From assembly GCA_020634455.1 (NCBI GenBank), contig JACKBQ010000001.1, positions 3,534,001-3,598,000 of the forward strand: a DNA stretch of 64,000 nucleotides, in the 5' to 3' direction. A program made the position numbers and the translations under genes. The notes beneath the pieces are model-generated. The model did not search any database and was not told the origin of the DNA. It saw nothing but the letters and a program-made list of their open reading frames with translations. The DNA comes from Ardenticatenaceae bacterium. GTDB taxonomy: Bacteria > Chloroflexota > Anaerolineae > Promineifilales > Promineifilaceae. Shown here piece after piece: positions 34,434 to 43,591 of the stretch (the stretch's first letter is position 1; each line of letters opens with the position of its first letter).

Positions 34434-35349
34434 AAAGCGAGGTCGTATGGGTACGTTTGGCTGGATCATTCTCGGATTATTGGTGGTGGGGTTGGGAACG
34501 GCCGTTTGGTACGGCAATCGTCTCGTGGGGCAAAGCGCCGATCGGCTGCTGTATCCCCGGCACACCCAGCCCAGCCAAACGCCTGCCGATTTTGGCCTCA
34601 CGGCCGAAAACGTCCATTTTTCTGCCGACGGGGTTGAACTGGCGGCCTGGTTTGTGCCGCCCACGGAAGTGGCTAATGGCGCGACGCTTATCTATGTGCA
34701 TGGCTTTGGCGGCAACCGGGGCGCGCTGCTGGCGCAGGCGGCGGCCATGCATGGCTATGGTTACGGGGCGCTGCTGCTGGACATGCGCCATCACGGCGAC
34801 AGTGGTGATTCGGTATCTACCTGGGGCTACGCCGAGGCCAACGATGTGATTGCCGCCTACAACTATCTGCTGACGCGCCCGGAGGTGGATGCCAGCCGGA
34901 TTGGGTTGGTGGGTAAATCAATGGGCGGGGCGGCAGTGGCACAGGCAGCGGCGCAGTTGCCGGATACGGCCGTTCTTATATTGGAAAGCACCTACAGCAG
35001 CTTCGAAGAAAATCTGGTTAACATTATGCCCAGCATTGGCCGTGGACCGGGCTTTTTGGCCCCTTACGTGTTTAACCGGATGGATGCCGCCACCAGCGAA
35101 CCGCTCACCGAGATTCGCACAGTGGACACGGTGACGCAGCTCACCATGCCGCTGCTGCTGGTGCATGGTGAGCAGGATCGGTTGGTGCCGCTGGCGCAGG
35201 GGCAGGCAATCTTTGCTGCCGCTAATGAGCCAAAGCAGCTTTACACGGTGCCAGGCGCAGGCCATCTGGATATTTTCACCATTGATTCCACAACGTTTAC
35301 GGCGCAAATGCACGCTTTTTTGGCCGAATATCTGCCGGTAGAGAATTAA
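34426..35349 (+). CDS. Membrane-anchored alpha/beta hydrolase
   Basis: The 307-residue protein has an N-terminal transmembrane anchor (about 11-28) and an alpha/beta hydrolase fold of the YfhR/BEM46 type. The HGFGGNRG oxyanion loop, the nucleophile Ser165 in GKSMGG, an acid Asp in HGEQDRLVP and the His in GAGHLDIF are all present. The likely reaction is ester or amide hydrolysis at the outer membrane face. Its start overlaps the M20 peptidase stop (ATGGGTAA), indicating coupling. A TTG one codon earlier is the alternative start. The natural substrate cannot be told. Confidence 0.9.
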   Translation: MGKKRGRMGTFGWIILGLLVVGLGTAVWYGNRLVGQSADRLLYPRHTQPSQTPADFGLTAENVHFSADGVELAAWFVPPTEVANGATLIYVHGFGGNRGALLAQAAAMHGYGYGALLLDMRHHGDSGDSVSTWGYAEANDVIAAYNYLLTRPEVDASRIGLVGKSMGGAAVAQAAAQLPDTAVLILESTYSSFEENLVNIMPSIGRGPGFLAPYVFNRMDAATSEPLTEIRTVDTVTQLTMPLLLVHGEQDRLVPLAQGQAIFAAANEPKQLYTVPGAGHLDIFTIDSTTFTAQMHAFLAEYLPVEN

Positions 35350-35355
35350 GAATTG

Positions 35356-35419
35356 ATAGCCACAGAGGGCACGGAGGATTTTGAGAATTAGCCAACTGCT
35401 CTGTGCGTTCTGTGGCTAT
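35356..35419. repeat. Inverted repeat with ATAGCCACAGA ends
   Basis: ATAGCCACAGA (35356-35366) pairs with TCTGTGGCTAT (35409-35419). It begins seven bases after the hydrolase stop and may act as a terminator-like hairpin repeat. Confidence 0.65.
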
Positions 35420-35471
35420 TATTCAGCCAGGCATGACGTTTTAGCGAGAAAACAGCAAGAAGGAAAAAACG

Positions 35472-36170
35472 ATGTCTTATAATCGACTGGGTACTTTGGC
35501 AGCAGGCATCCTGGGGCTGGGCTGGCTGGTGGCTGTGGGCGTCAATTTGGGGGTGTGGTATCCGCAAATGCAGACGTTGCCGCCGGGCTTTTGGGATGAT
35601 GGCGATCTGTTTTTGGCGTTTGTGCGCGACAATGCACTTTCCTGGCAGGTGTTCCATATTGGCACGACGGTGGGTTTGTGTGCGGCCGTTTTTCTGGTTG
35701 GGCTGTTGGCTGAGTTTGGCGCTGGGGACAATCGCGCACGAGCGTTTACCACCTTAGGCACCGTCGGGGCCGTCTTTGGCGTCATTGCCAGCCTGCTCGA
35801 CCAGCTCGGTACGCCCGTGGTGGCCCGCTTTGCCCTGGGGAATCCGCTGTTTGTGGCCCAAATCTGGGAATACATGGAACCGTTTCGCGATGCTGGCCTG
35901 AAGACGATTAGTTTTGCCTTCATGGGGCTGTGGCTGATCTGGCTGGCAGGCAAGCTGGGGTTGGAATCGCGCCGTTTGGGGCAGTTTACCACTGCTTCTG
36001 GCGTGGCCCTGGTGCTGCTGGCGCTGGTCGAGGCGATGGTGCCGCCGCCGCTGGCGTACACCGTGGGCGAGACGGGGTTTGGCGGTTTTGTGGTGCTGCT
36101 GATTCCCATTTGGAGTTTGTGGCTGGCGCGCTGGTTTTGGCAGCGGGAACTGGCGGGCGTGGGTAATTGA
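35472..36170 (+). CDS. Multi-spanning membrane protein of unknown function
   Basis: The 232-residue protein has six predicted membrane segments, for example GTLAAGILGLGWLVAVGVNL, TVGLCAAVFLVGLLAEF and GVALVLLALVEAM. It contains Trp-rich interhelical parts such as FWDDGDLFLAFVRDN. I do not recognise a family with certainty; DUF4386-like proteins have a similar layout. An AGAAGGAAAA site precedes the ATG. The next gene overlaps or directly follows its stop, which suggests an operon with the DUF218 protein. Confidence 0.7.
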   Translation: MSYNRLGTLAAGILGLGWLVAVGVNLGVWYPQMQTLPPGFWDDGDLFLAFVRDNALSWQVFHIGTTVGLCAAVFLVGLLAEFGAGDNRARAFTTLGTVGAVFGVIASLLDQLGTPVVARFALGNPLFVAQIWEYMEPFRDAGLKTISFAFMGLWLIWLAGKLGLESRRLGQFTTASGVALVLLALVEAMVPPPLAYTVGETGFGGFVVLLIPIWSLWLARWFWQRELAGVGN

Positions 36171-36178
36171 GTCATTTG

Positions 36179-36784
36179 ATGAAAGTGGTGCAAACGGCCG
36201 TTCGCCTGTTAGCCAGAGCTGTGACAATCATTTTGGCGCTGACGGTTTTGCTGGGTTGGTATGCGGCGATGACCGTCTTTTTGTTCTCCTTGCGAGACGA
36301 AACGCGCCCGGCAGATGCGGCCATTGTGCTGGGCGCGGCGGTGGTTCGGGATCGGCCGTCGCCCGTGTTCCGCGAGCGGATCAACCACGCCATCCAGCTT
36401 TATCACGATGGCACCGTGCCGAAGCTCATTTTCACGGGCGGCGTGGGCAATCGGGACGAACTGGCTGAAGCGCAGGTCGGGCGCAATTACGCCATTGCGC
36501 GTGGCGTAGACCCCGCCGATATTTTGATTGAAACCAGCTCCACCAATACCGAAGAGAATTTGCGCAATGCCCAGATGGTGGCACGGCAGCACGGGTTGGA
36601 AACGTTCCTAATTGTCAGCACGCCCAACCACATGCGCCGCGCCCTGGCCGTAGCCGATGATTTAAACATGCAGGCGTACAGCTCGCCCACGCGCTCCATC
36701 CGCTGGATTAACAGCGTCACCCGAACGTACTCTTATCTGCGGGAAGTGGTGGCGTTTTCGGTTTATTTATTGAATTTGGGATGA
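36179..36784 (+). CDS. YdcF/SanA-like DUF218 domain protein
   Basis: The protein of about 201 residues has one N-terminal membrane segment (about 10-33) and a DUF218 domain. The blocks are ADAAIVLGAAV, PSPVFRERINHAIQLYHDG, KLIFTGGVG, SSTNTEENLRNA and VSTPNHMRRAL. SanA in E. coli affects envelope permeability to vancomycin, but the biochemical reaction of the family is not settled. The ATG at 36179 is chosen; a TTG at 36167 would overlap the previous stop and is possible, as neither has a strong ribosome site. Confidence 0.88.
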   Translation: MKVVQTAVRLLARAVTIILALTVLLGWYAAMTVFLFSLRDETRPADAAIVLGAAVVRDRPSPVFRERINHAIQLYHDGTVPKLIFTGGVGNRDELAEAQVGRNYAIARGVDPADILIETSSTNTEENLRNAQMVARQHGLETFLIVSTPNHMRRALAVADDLNMQAYSSPTRSIRWINSVTRTYSYLREVVAFSVYLLNLG

Positions 36785-36841
36785 GGGAAGTAATTGGGTA
36801 ATTACTCAATTACATCCCAACTATTTCATTTGGAGAAGAAA

Positions 36842-37999
36842 ATGATCCTTGATTGGGACACCCTTTTGCAAGATTGTGTTGATTTTACGCAGCGATTGAT
36901 CCAGACGCCGAGCATGCCGTTTGAGGAGGCGCAGCTGGCGGAGCTGGTGGCGGCCGAATTGCAGAAATTGAAATTTGATCAGGTGTGGATTGACGGGATG
37001 GGGAATGTAAACGGCCGTATCCGCGGCACCGATCCCTCTCTAGGCGCACTGGTGCTGAACACGCACCTGGATCACGTTGATCCGGGCGAACCAAGCCTGT
37101 GGTCGGTGCCACCCTACAGCGGCACGATTGTTGGCGACCGCATTGTGGGGCGGGGGGCGTGTGACATCAAAGGGCCGCTGGCGGTGCAGGTGTACAGCAT
37201 GGCGGCGCTGCTGCGGGCTGGCCTTCAGCCTCGGCGAGATGTGGTCTTCAGCGGCGTGGTGCAGGAGGAGATCGGCGGCGCGGGTGCGAAGCATTGGGCG
37301 GAAACTCTGGATTATGACGTGGATTTGGTGGTTTTGGGTGAGCCATCGGATAACAAGATCGCGCTGGGTCATCGGGGGATTGCGCAGATGTGGGTACGGT
37401 TTAACGGCCGTTCCGTCCATGCCAGCGTGCCAGAAAAAGGCGTCAACCCCAACTACGCCCTGGCCAAATTCCTACAAGATTTAACCACCGCCAAAAGCGA
37501 ACTGTCCGCCCACGAACTGCTAGGGCCAACCACCATTTCCCCCACCATCATCGAAGTGGACACCAAAAGCACCAATGTCACCCCCGCCTGGACGCGGGTT
37601 TGCCTGGATTTCCGCACGGCCAGCGAGAGCCACAACAGCTTACGCGCCTTCGTGCAGCGCGTCGCGGGCGACCAGCCCATCGTGCTGGAAGATGGCCTGT
37701 GTAGCAACCCCACGCCCTACCCAAGTTCCGACGAGACAATCTACGGTTTCTACACTCCGCCCACCGACGAAAAAGTGCAGAGCGCCCAAGCGCTCATCGG
37801 CGCAGGCATGGGGCATGAGGCGGAGTTGAGCAGCTACCAATTTGCCACAGACGGCCGTCACTTTGTGCCCTACAACCTGACCATGATTGGCTACGGCCCC
37901 AGCCTGGAAAGTCAGGCGCATGTGGTGGATGAGTACATCGCCATCCCAAAAATGGTGGAAAGCCTGCGCGGGCATGTGGAATTAATCCAAAATTACTAA
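36842..37999 (+). CDS. M20 family metallopeptidase (ArgE/DapE-like)
   Basis: The 385-residue protein carries LNTHLDHVDPGEP (metal His/Asp), GRGACDIKGP (bridging Asp) and VVQEEIGGAG (catalytic Glu and metal Glu). It also has HASVPEKGVNPNYALAK in the dimerisation domain. The C-terminal metal His may lie in ATDGRHFVPYN or in the nearby ESQAHVVDEY. The ATG at 36842 follows GGAGAAG; the open frame extends 16 codons upstream into an AATTAC-rich hairpin. It is only distantly similar to the peptidase at 33186, so this is not a recent duplication. The substrate is unknown; such proteins deacylate amino acids or cleave dipeptides. Confidence 0.9.
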   Translation: MILDWDTLLQDCVDFTQRLIQTPSMPFEEAQLAELVAAELQKLKFDQVWIDGMGNVNGRIRGTDPSLGALVLNTHLDHVDPGEPSLWSVPPYSGTIVGDRIVGRGACDIKGPLAVQVYSMAALLRAGLQPRRDVVFSGVVQEEIGGAGAKHWAETLDYDVDLVVLGEPSDNKIALGHRGIAQMWVRFNGRSVHASVPEKGVNPNYALAKFLQDLTTAKSELSAHELLGPTTISPTIIEVDTKSTNVTPAWTRVCLDFRTASESHNSLRAFVQRVAGDQPIVLEDGLCSNPTPYPSSDETIYGFYTPPTDEKVQSAQALIGAGMGHEAELSSYQFATDGRHFVPYNLTMIGYGPSLESQAHVVDEYIAIPKMVESLRGHVELIQNY

Positions 38000-38020
38000 T
38001 TTGCTTTGCAGGAGCAAGAT

Positions 38021-38533
38021 GTGATCAATAAATCTATCAGATTCAAACTTTTGCTTATCGTGCTTATTTTTGGCTTCAATGTTGGTTGTGGCAATGAGGA
38101 AACGACCGTTTCCCTGCCTGAAGTTGCCTGCAAGCCGGAGGATGTACAAGCCGATCCGCCTTTTGTCATTGGCAATACCCGTACGGCCGTTCCCCCAGAA
38201 ACCTTCCTCGCTGACCAGATTGAAAACTACTACGGTGTGCAGCTGGTAGAAAACTCACTGACCAACACAACCGTCTACTGCGATCTGTTTGAAATGGCCG
38301 ATGAAGAAACGGCCGTTGAGATGCTGGTTCGTACCTGTAGTGCGCCGAACATGGAAAAAGCAGCGCCGCCCTCGACCCCGGTTGGGGAAGAAGTGTGTGC
38401 CCTGGAGACAGTCGGCTATCGCATGGTCAACTTTCGTCAGGGGCGGGTGGTGGTTTCTATTTTGGCAGATTTGGATGGGTTTGGGGTGGACGAATGGGCG
38501 GTGGCGGTAAACGGCCGTCTCGCCACAAAATAA
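38021..38533 (+). CDS. Small lipoprotein of unknown function
   Basis: A GTG start at 38021 is chosen because AGGAG lies six bases upstream. The upstream TTG would place that ribosome site inside the gene. The 170-residue product has a lipoprotein signal with Cys23 in FNVGCGNEE and a mature part with several Cys residues that could form disulfides. No family is recognised. Three ACGGCCGT octamers fall in this short gene (TAVPP, ETAVE and NGRLA). It converges on the DUF4258 gene, with a good terminator between them. Confidence 0.7.
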   Translation: MINKSIRFKLLLIVLIFGFNVGCGNEETTVSLPEVACKPEDVQADPPFVIGNTRTAVPPETFLADQIENYYGVQLVENSLTNTTVYCDLFEMADEETAVEMLVRTCSAPNMEKAAPPSTPVGEEVCALETVGYRMVNFRQGRVVVSILADLDGFGVDEWAVAVNGRLATK

Positions 38534-38535
38534 AA

Positions 38536-38562
38536 GGGCAGCCAGGTACTCCCCGGCTGCCC
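38536..38562. terminator. Terminator between convergent genes
   Basis: GGGCAGCC and GGCTGCCC form an 8-bp stem with an 11-base loop. On the minus strand it is followed by TTTTATTTT, so it terminates the DUF4258 gene strongly. Confidence 0.85.
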
Positions 38563-38568
38563 AAATGC

Positions 38569-38949
38569 TCAATGCCAATAATCTGGATAAACAGGATACA
38601 GCGGCTGGCAGCGTTCTGCCCGACGCCGTTCTTTGTCTTTGCGGCGGATGTAATTTGCACCATTTCCTCGATTGCGGTACACCGTAATGATGGTGTTGGT
38701 GTCCTGGTTCACCAGCACTGTCGTGCCTTCCAACCGGGCATACTCCCTCCGTAGATCGCTAGGGATGTCCCGAGCGCCTAAAAAAACGTGAATGATTCCC
38801 GTTTTTCGGTATCGTTGACCATATTGCAGAACAATGTGTAGGTCTTCCCAACTCAAATTGCGTTGGGCCATGCGCCAGTTTGCATGATCAGTCAAATCAA
38901 AAAAGTCTACAGACGGTACAAAAATGGGGGTGCTTCTCCGATGGTTCAC
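38569..38949 (-). CDS. DUF4258 domain protein
   Basis: The 126-residue protein contains the DUF4258 pattern: DHANWRMAQRNLSWEDLHIVLQ, a variable beta part, and a closing TIITVYRNRG strand. The fold is thought to relate to RelE/BrnT-like toxins, but activity has not been shown to my knowledge. The C-terminus is Arg/Lys-rich (RRKDKERRRAE), compatible with RNA binding. No antitoxin is visible beside it, although a Phd/VapC pair lies 700 bases away. It could be an orphan toxin remnant or a housekeeping nuclease-like protein. Confidence 0.75.
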   Translation of the reverse strand: MNHRRSTPIFVPSVDFFDLTDHANWRMAQRNLSWEDLHIVLQYGQRYRKTGIIHVFLGARDIPSDLRREYARLEGTTVLVNQDTNTIITVYRNRGNGANYIRRKDKERRRAERCQPLYPVYPDYWH

Positions 38950-39638
38950 AGGGTTTCTCCTATTTTTATCAAATGGAGTGTCTGCAAATAAAGCAGTGGC
39001 TGTGAAGGTTTTTTTTTGCTTTAGTCAGTGCACTCCATTTGTGTCACTGATGATGTTTTCGATTTCCCAACTGTGCTAAAGAAACCGAATTGAAAGATGA
39101 AACCATTTTTGCAGAGTAGGAGGAGGTACTCAATTCCTAAAACAGGTTATTTTGAATACTCCTTTCGGCTAAAAACGCCCCAATAATAATCAATTTTTCT
39201 CAATTTATTTCAATAACCCTATAGCCCATATGGGCTAAAACGAAATCCAAGAACAGTGCCCTGAAGAATTGGGGCATTGATGTTTGAGAGAATGATTCAA
39301 GAACAAATTTTGGCATTGTGCACCTGCAAATAGCTGCCAAATCTGCGCCACCAAAAAGGTGACGGCAAAACCCATCACCAGCAAGTCAACGATGTTCAAG
39401 CCAAAACGTTGCCAGCAGATGAAGGAAACGGCGTTTATTCAAGCGATTCAACGGAATGCGGGAGAACGGCCGTTTCCCCCACCCAACTTATGCCAAAATG
39501 CAACGATTCAGCAGGGCAAACCAGGCGGCTCGGCGTCCTCGCCGAGCGAAAGCCGAACTGGTTAAGGGTTTATGCTTACCGAAAACCGTGCCTCAAAAAG
39601 GAGTTTTGCGCTCGACGATGCCGGCCCCAGCAGGATTT
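38950..39638. other. Gene-poor region with palindromes
   Basis: No convincing gene is visible in 689 bases. CAAATGGAGTG pairs with CACTCCATTTG (about 38969-39040). AGCCCATATGGGCT is a 14-bp palindrome near 39223, and GCTCGGCG/CGCCGAGC forms a hairpin near 39531. One octamer copy is present. On the minus strand, about 39300-39420 reads as a hydrophobic segment (VDLLVMGFAVTFLVAQIWQL), possibly the remains of a membrane protein gene. Confidence 0.55.
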
Positions 39639-40019
39639 TTACACTTCGATTATGGGGACGTCGTACTTTTTTATTTTTTCATCGCGGGTGATGAGAGTTA
39701 ATTTCTCAATTTGTGCTTGGGCGATGAGCATTCGGTCAAAAGGGTCTTTGTGGTGGGGTGGCAAATTTTCAACGGCCAGGGCGTGCTCTGTTGTAATATC
39801 CAGCGCAGTGAATCGGTGAAGCGCCAGCTCTTCTAAATAGCTACCTTCTGGCAAACTTAATTTGCCAATCGCTTTTTTGATCGAAATTTCCCAGGCTGTG
39901 GCTGCACTCACAAAAACGATGTTGTTGCCATCAACAATTGCTTCGCGTGCTTTTTGCGAAAGAGAGGGATGATTATCTATTGCCCATAAAAAAGTGTGCG
40001 TGTCCAGCAAGAGGTTCAT
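39639..40019 (-). CDS. PIN-domain toxin, VapC type
   Basis: The 126-residue protein is a PIN-domain nuclease with acidic residues at the expected places: Asp6 in LLLDTHTFLW, Glu44 in AWEISIK, Asp92/Asp95 in KDPFDRMLIAQA and Asp113 in TRDEK. These bind magnesium and cleave RNA in VapC toxins. The start overlaps the antitoxin stop by four bases (ATGA), the normal arrangement for a co-translated pair. The RNA target is unknown. Confidence 0.94.
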   Translation of the reverse strand: MNLLLDTHTFLWAIDNHPSLSQKAREAIVDGNNIVFVSAATAWEISIKKAIGKLSLPEGSYLEELALHRFTALDITTEHALAVENLPPHHKDPFDRMLIAQAQIEKLTLITRDEKIKKYDVPIIEV

Positions 40020-40270
40020 TCAGATTCCTCTGCTTCGCCAGTGAATAGTTGCAGAACATCTTCAGGTAGTTCATCAAAATCGTCAGCTATCCAGATTTTG
40101 CCATGCCAGTTGCCAACGCCTAGCTGACGAGGTTCAGTTTCCAGGTTGTAAGGAACAAGCTTTGCTACGGGCTTGCCCGCTTTGCCGATTACGACTTCCT
40201 CGCCATGTAAAACGCGCTCAATTAATTTGGACAGTGTTGCTTTTGCATCAGAAATATTTGTGATTTGCAT
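40016..40270 (-). CDS. Antitoxin of the Phd/YefM family
   Basis: The 84-residue protein starts with the Phd/YefM fold (MQITNISDAKATLSKLIERVLHG, then EEVVIGKAGKPVAKLVP). The acidic C-terminus (DFDELPEDVLQLFTGEAEESE) should wrap and neutralise the VapC-like toxin. The N-terminal half normally binds DNA and represses the operon. The promoter would lie in the short gap before FtsK, where ATATATTATGGTCTGGTC contains a plausible -10 and operator, but I cannot define it. Confidence 0.93.
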   Translation of the reverse strand: MQITNISDAKATLSKLIERVLHGEEVVIGKAGKPVAKLVPYNLETEPRQLGVGNWHGKIWIADDFDELPEDVLQLFTGEAEESE

Positions 40271-40325
40271 AGGATCACCTCAAATATATTATGGTCTGGT
40301 CTGACCTGGTTTGCAAGTGGCAAAA

Positions 40326-42530
40326 CTAAGATTGCAACAAATCATCCAGCGGATCGTCATCCTCATCTACCAGGGTGCGGCGGGTTTTGCCGCCGGACTT
40401 GGGGTCTTCGACGAGACCCATCTCGAAGAGGTGCTCCATGAGGCGGGCGGCGCGGGGGTAGCCGAGGCGCAGCTTGCGCTGCAAGAAAGAGGCGGAGATG
40501 GTATCGTTTTTCTGGGCCAGCTCGATGGCGGCTTCTAGCAAGCTGTCCGTTTCGTCCAGCAGGGCATATTTGGCGATGAGGCTTTCCCAGGGGGCGGAAA
40601 TCGGTTCGTAATCGGCGGGCATGTTGTCGTGCCAGTATTTGACGATGCGCTCAATTTCGCGGTCGGTGGGGAAAACACCTTGCACGCGGGCGGGGGCGCT
40701 GGCTTCGGGGGAGAGGAATAGCATGTCACCCTTACCCAGCAGTTGGTCTGCGCCAACGGTGTCTAAAATAACGCGGGAATCAATGCTGGAGGCGACAGCG
40801 AAGGAGAGCCGGGCGGGGAAGTTGGCTTTGATGAGACCGGTGATGACGTCGGTAGACGGCCGTTGCGTGGCAACCACCAAATGAATCCCCGTCGCCCGCG
40901 CCATTTGTGCCAGACGGCAGAGCGTGCGCTCCACGTCGCCGGGGTAGGTGTGCATCAAATCCGCCAGCTCATCAATGAAAACGGCGATGTAGGGGAACTT
41001 TTTGCGTGTCTTATCCCCGGCGACTTTGCGGTTGTAGCCGCCGATGTTGCGGGCGTTCACCAGGGCAAACATCTCGTAGCGGCGGTCCATCTCGGCGGTG
41101 AGCCAGCGCAGCACGCCGACGGCGCGGTCTGCCTCCACTTCTACCTGCCCGATGAGGTGGGGCAGGCCGTTGAAGCGAATCAGCTCCACCTTTTTGGGAT
41201 CGATCATGATGAGGTTGAGCTTGTCTGGCGTGTTGTTGAACACCAGGCAAGAAATAAGGGCGTTGATGCAGACCGACTTGCCGGAACCGGTGGTGCCCGC
41301 GATGAGCAGGTGGGGCATCTTGGCCAAATCCACGGCCACGGGCGTGCCGGAAACGTCTTTGCCCAAGGCGACGGCCAGATTGGAGTTGAAGTTACTGTAT
41401 TGGGGGGATTCGACGATGGACCGTAGATTGACAACGGCCGTTTCCGAATTTGGCACTTCTACCCCCACAATGCCCCGACCGGGCACCGGGGCCTGGATGC
41501 GCAGGCGGGTGGCAGCCAGCGCCAGGGCCAAATCTTTGCGCAGGGCAGCGATCTGGTTGATGCGCACTTTTTGCTGGCGCAGTTCGCCATCGGGGCCGGT
41601 GCGCTCCACATAGCCCGGCTCCACGCCAAACTGGGTGATGGCCGGGCCGCGCTGAATTTGCGTCACGGTGGCGGGCAGGCCAAAGTGGGCCAGGGTCTCC
41701 TCGATGATGCGCTTTTTCTCATCTACCTCTGCTGGCGTTAGAACGTAGTCGCTGCCTTCATCGAGCAGGTCAAGGGGTGGCAGGTTTTTGCTGCGGTTTT
41801 GGGCGGAGGGGTCGGCGTAAACGGCCGTATCGTCAATAATTAAGAGTTCATCGGGGTTGGTGGCTGGTGGCTGGTTTGGTAGTGGGAGCTGTACGGCGCG
41901 TTCTGGTTGGGCTGCGGGGCGTGGTGTGGCTGGCGGGGCCAGCTCTTGCGAAAGCTGGCGCAGGCGAATAGACAGATTGTTCAGGCCAACCAGAAAATCA
42001 TCCCAAGTGAAGCCAACCATAAGGCTGAGGCCGTACGCCAGCAGCAGCAGGTAAAAACTGTTGGTGAGAAACGCGCCAAAAAAGTCTAGCAGCGGTTCCG
42101 ACAGCGCCCAGCCGACCAGTCCGCCCCCTTTGCCCAGGTACACTTCTGGCTGGGTGGTGCCGCTGAGCTGGTAGCTAAGGGGGAGCAGCGTTAGCAGCAA
42201 CAGCTCGAAGCCAATCACCTGCCCGGTGCGAATTTGGTATGGTTTTTCTACCGTGCGCAGCGTCAAGTGCAGCCCAGCAGCGGATAACGACAGCAGCAAC
42301 GGGTAGCTTCCCCAGCCAACCAATGTCCGAAACAGACAAAGCCAGACGCCGGGGCAAGCGTCGTTGGGCAAACTTAACAGGGCTAAAAAGATGAGGAATG
42401 AGATGGAAAAAAGGAGGATGCCTGCGATTTCTATCCGCCAGGGCATCAGGCTGTTGATCAGCCGTTCGTCCCAGGTGGGCGGCGGTGGGGGAGGGGTCTT
42501 GTTACCGCCGGAGGATTTTGTTCGTGCCAT
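40326..42530 (-). CDS. ftsK: DNA translocase FtsK/SpoIIIE
   Basis: The 734-residue protein has an N-terminal membrane domain of four segments (about 35-190) and a Pro-rich linker. The translocase motor follows, with Walker A GTTGSGKS (about 411-418) and Walker B IAVFIDELADLM. A C-terminal winged-helix gamma domain (ELAQKNDTISASFLQRKLRLGYPRAARL) would read polar chromosome sequences. It pumps DNA during division and chromosome dimer resolution. It lies 50 bases downstream of the S1-domain gene, probably in one operon. The ACGGCCGT palindrome cannot be its guide sequence, since guide sequences must be non-palindromic to give direction. Confidence 0.96.
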   Translation of the reverse strand: MARTKSSGGNKTPPPPPPTWDERLINSLMPWRIEIAGILLFSISFLIFLALLSLPNDACPGVWLCLFRTLVGWGSYPLLLSLSAAGLHLTLRTVEKPYQIRTGQVIGFELLLLTLLPLSYQLSGTTQPEVYLGKGGGLVGWALSEPLLDFFGAFLTNSFYLLLLAYGLSLMVGFTWDDFLVGLNNLSIRLRQLSQELAPPATPRPAAQPERAVQLPLPNQPPATNPDELLIIDDTAVYADPSAQNRSKNLPPLDLLDEGSDYVLTPAEVDEKKRIIEETLAHFGLPATVTQIQRGPAITQFGVEPGYVERTGPDGELRQQKVRINQIAALRKDLALALAATRLRIQAPVPGRGIVGVEVPNSETAVVNLRSIVESPQYSNFNSNLAVALGKDVSGTPVAVDLAKMPHLLIAGTTGSGKSVCINALISCLVFNNTPDKLNLIMIDPKKVELIRFNGLPHLIGQVEVEADRAVGVLRWLTAEMDRRYEMFALVNARNIGGYNRKVAGDKTRKKFPYIAVFIDELADLMHTYPGDVERTLCRLAQMARATGIHLVVATQRPSTDVITGLIKANFPARLSFAVASSIDSRVILDTVGADQLLGKGDMLFLSPEASAPARVQGVFPTDREIERIVKYWHDNMPADYEPISAPWESLIAKYALLDETDSLLEAAIELAQKNDTISASFLQRKLRLGYPRAARLMEHLFEMGLVEDPKSGGKTRRTLVDEDDDPLDDLLQS

Positions 42531-42580
42531 GCCAGTATGTAACTGGGTAATTGGTAATTAGTAATCAGGTAATTACGCAA

Positions 42581-43591
42581 TTACTCAATATCTTCGGCCG
42601 TCAGGTCGCGCAAGGTGAGGGCGAGGCGTTTGTTACGGCCGTCTACCTTTAGCACTCGCGCCACCACAATTTGCCCCTTTTCGACGACGTTACGGGGATG
42701 CAAAAAGGTGCCTTCGGCCAGTTGGGAGATGTGAATGAGCCCTTCTAGCTCATCTTCAATCATGACAAATGCGCCAAAGCTGACCACGTTGCTAATGGTA
42801 CCTTCTACTAACTGCCCCGGCTGGTATCGTGCATCAACGGTAATCCAGGGATTGTCTTTTAAGCGTTTAAGGCTGAGGGCGACACGGCCGTTTTCCGAAT
42901 CCACATTGAGCACTTTTACCGTGACCGTTTGGCCTGGTTCTAAAATGTCGCTGGGATGGATAACGCGGCTCCAGGAAAGTTCGGAAATGTGGATAAGCCC
43001 TTCAACACCGCCCAAATCAATAAATGCGCCAAAGTTGGTCAGGTTCGTAACCGTGCCTTGGTGAATTTGGTCTTTTTGGATGCGATCGAACAGCTCGTCC
43101 CGCTCATCTGCTTCTACCAGGGTAGCGCGTTCGGAAAATATGAGGCGGTTCATTTCGCGGTTTAGCTCAATTATTTTTAGGGTGAGTGTTTCTGTGTGCC
43201 ATTCGCGCAGGGCGTTAAGCCGCTCACTTTCTAGATGAAATTGGGGGAAATCAATGAGTTGGGAGGCGGGGACAAACCCTTGGAGTCCACGCCAGTGCAC
43301 CAGTAACCCCCCTTTGTTGTAGCCGGAAATGGGCAAGGTCATCGTTTCATCGGCGTCCATAATGGTTTGGGCGCTGTGCCAGGGGTCTACTTCGTTGTTC
43401 CGTTCACCATCTGCCCAACGGAAACGGCCGTCCAAACGTTGTGGTACTGGTTTCCAGTCATGTCCTTTGGGGATATCTACTTTAGGTTCTACAGGAAGAA
43501 GTGCTTCTTCTTGTTCAAAGAGGGCTGTCCAATAGGCATCGTCAGCTTGAGGTTGGGCGGACATTTCTGGAGGGGAGGCATTTGCGGTCAT
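42581..43591 (-). CDS. S1 RNA-binding domain protein, ribosomal protein S1-like
   Basis: The 336-residue protein has a long acidic N-terminus (1-75) and three S1 domains. The first is divergent (about 85-155, GYNKGGLLVHWRGLQGFVPAS). The other two are canonical: IHQGTVTNLTNFGAFIDLGG...GLIHISELSW at about 178-245 and GQLVEGTISNVVSFGAFVMIED...GLIHISQL at about 262-330. Bacterial S1 proteins hold mRNA on the 30S subunit; short three- or four-domain forms occur in non-proteobacteria. Whether this is the main S1 or an accessory paralogue cannot be told here. Confidence 0.88.
   Translation of the reverse strand: MTANASPPEMSAQPQADDAYWTALFEQEEALLPVEPKVDIPKGHDWKPVPQRLDGRFRWADGERNNEVDPWHSAQTIMDADETMTLPISGYNKGGLLVHWRGLQGFVPASQLIDFPQFHLESERLNALREWHTETLTLKIIELNREMNRLIFSERATLVEADERDELFDRIQKDQIHQGTVTNLTNFGAFIDLGGVEGLIHISELSWSRVIHPSDILEPGQTVTVKVLNVDSENGRVALSLKRLKDNPWITVDARYQPGQLVEGTISNVVSFGAFVMIEDELEGLIHISQLAEGTFLHPRNVVEKGQIVVARVLKVDGRNKRLALTLRDLTAEDIE

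Noticed and set aside
38950..39638. A tRNA or small RNA gene in the gene-poor region
   Set aside because: No cloverleaf, TTCGA loop or promoter-terminator pair could be found by eye.
40326..42530. ACGGCCGT as the guide sequence (KOPS) of the FtsK encoded here
   Set aside because: FtsK guides must be directional and strand-skewed, whereas this octamer is palindromic.
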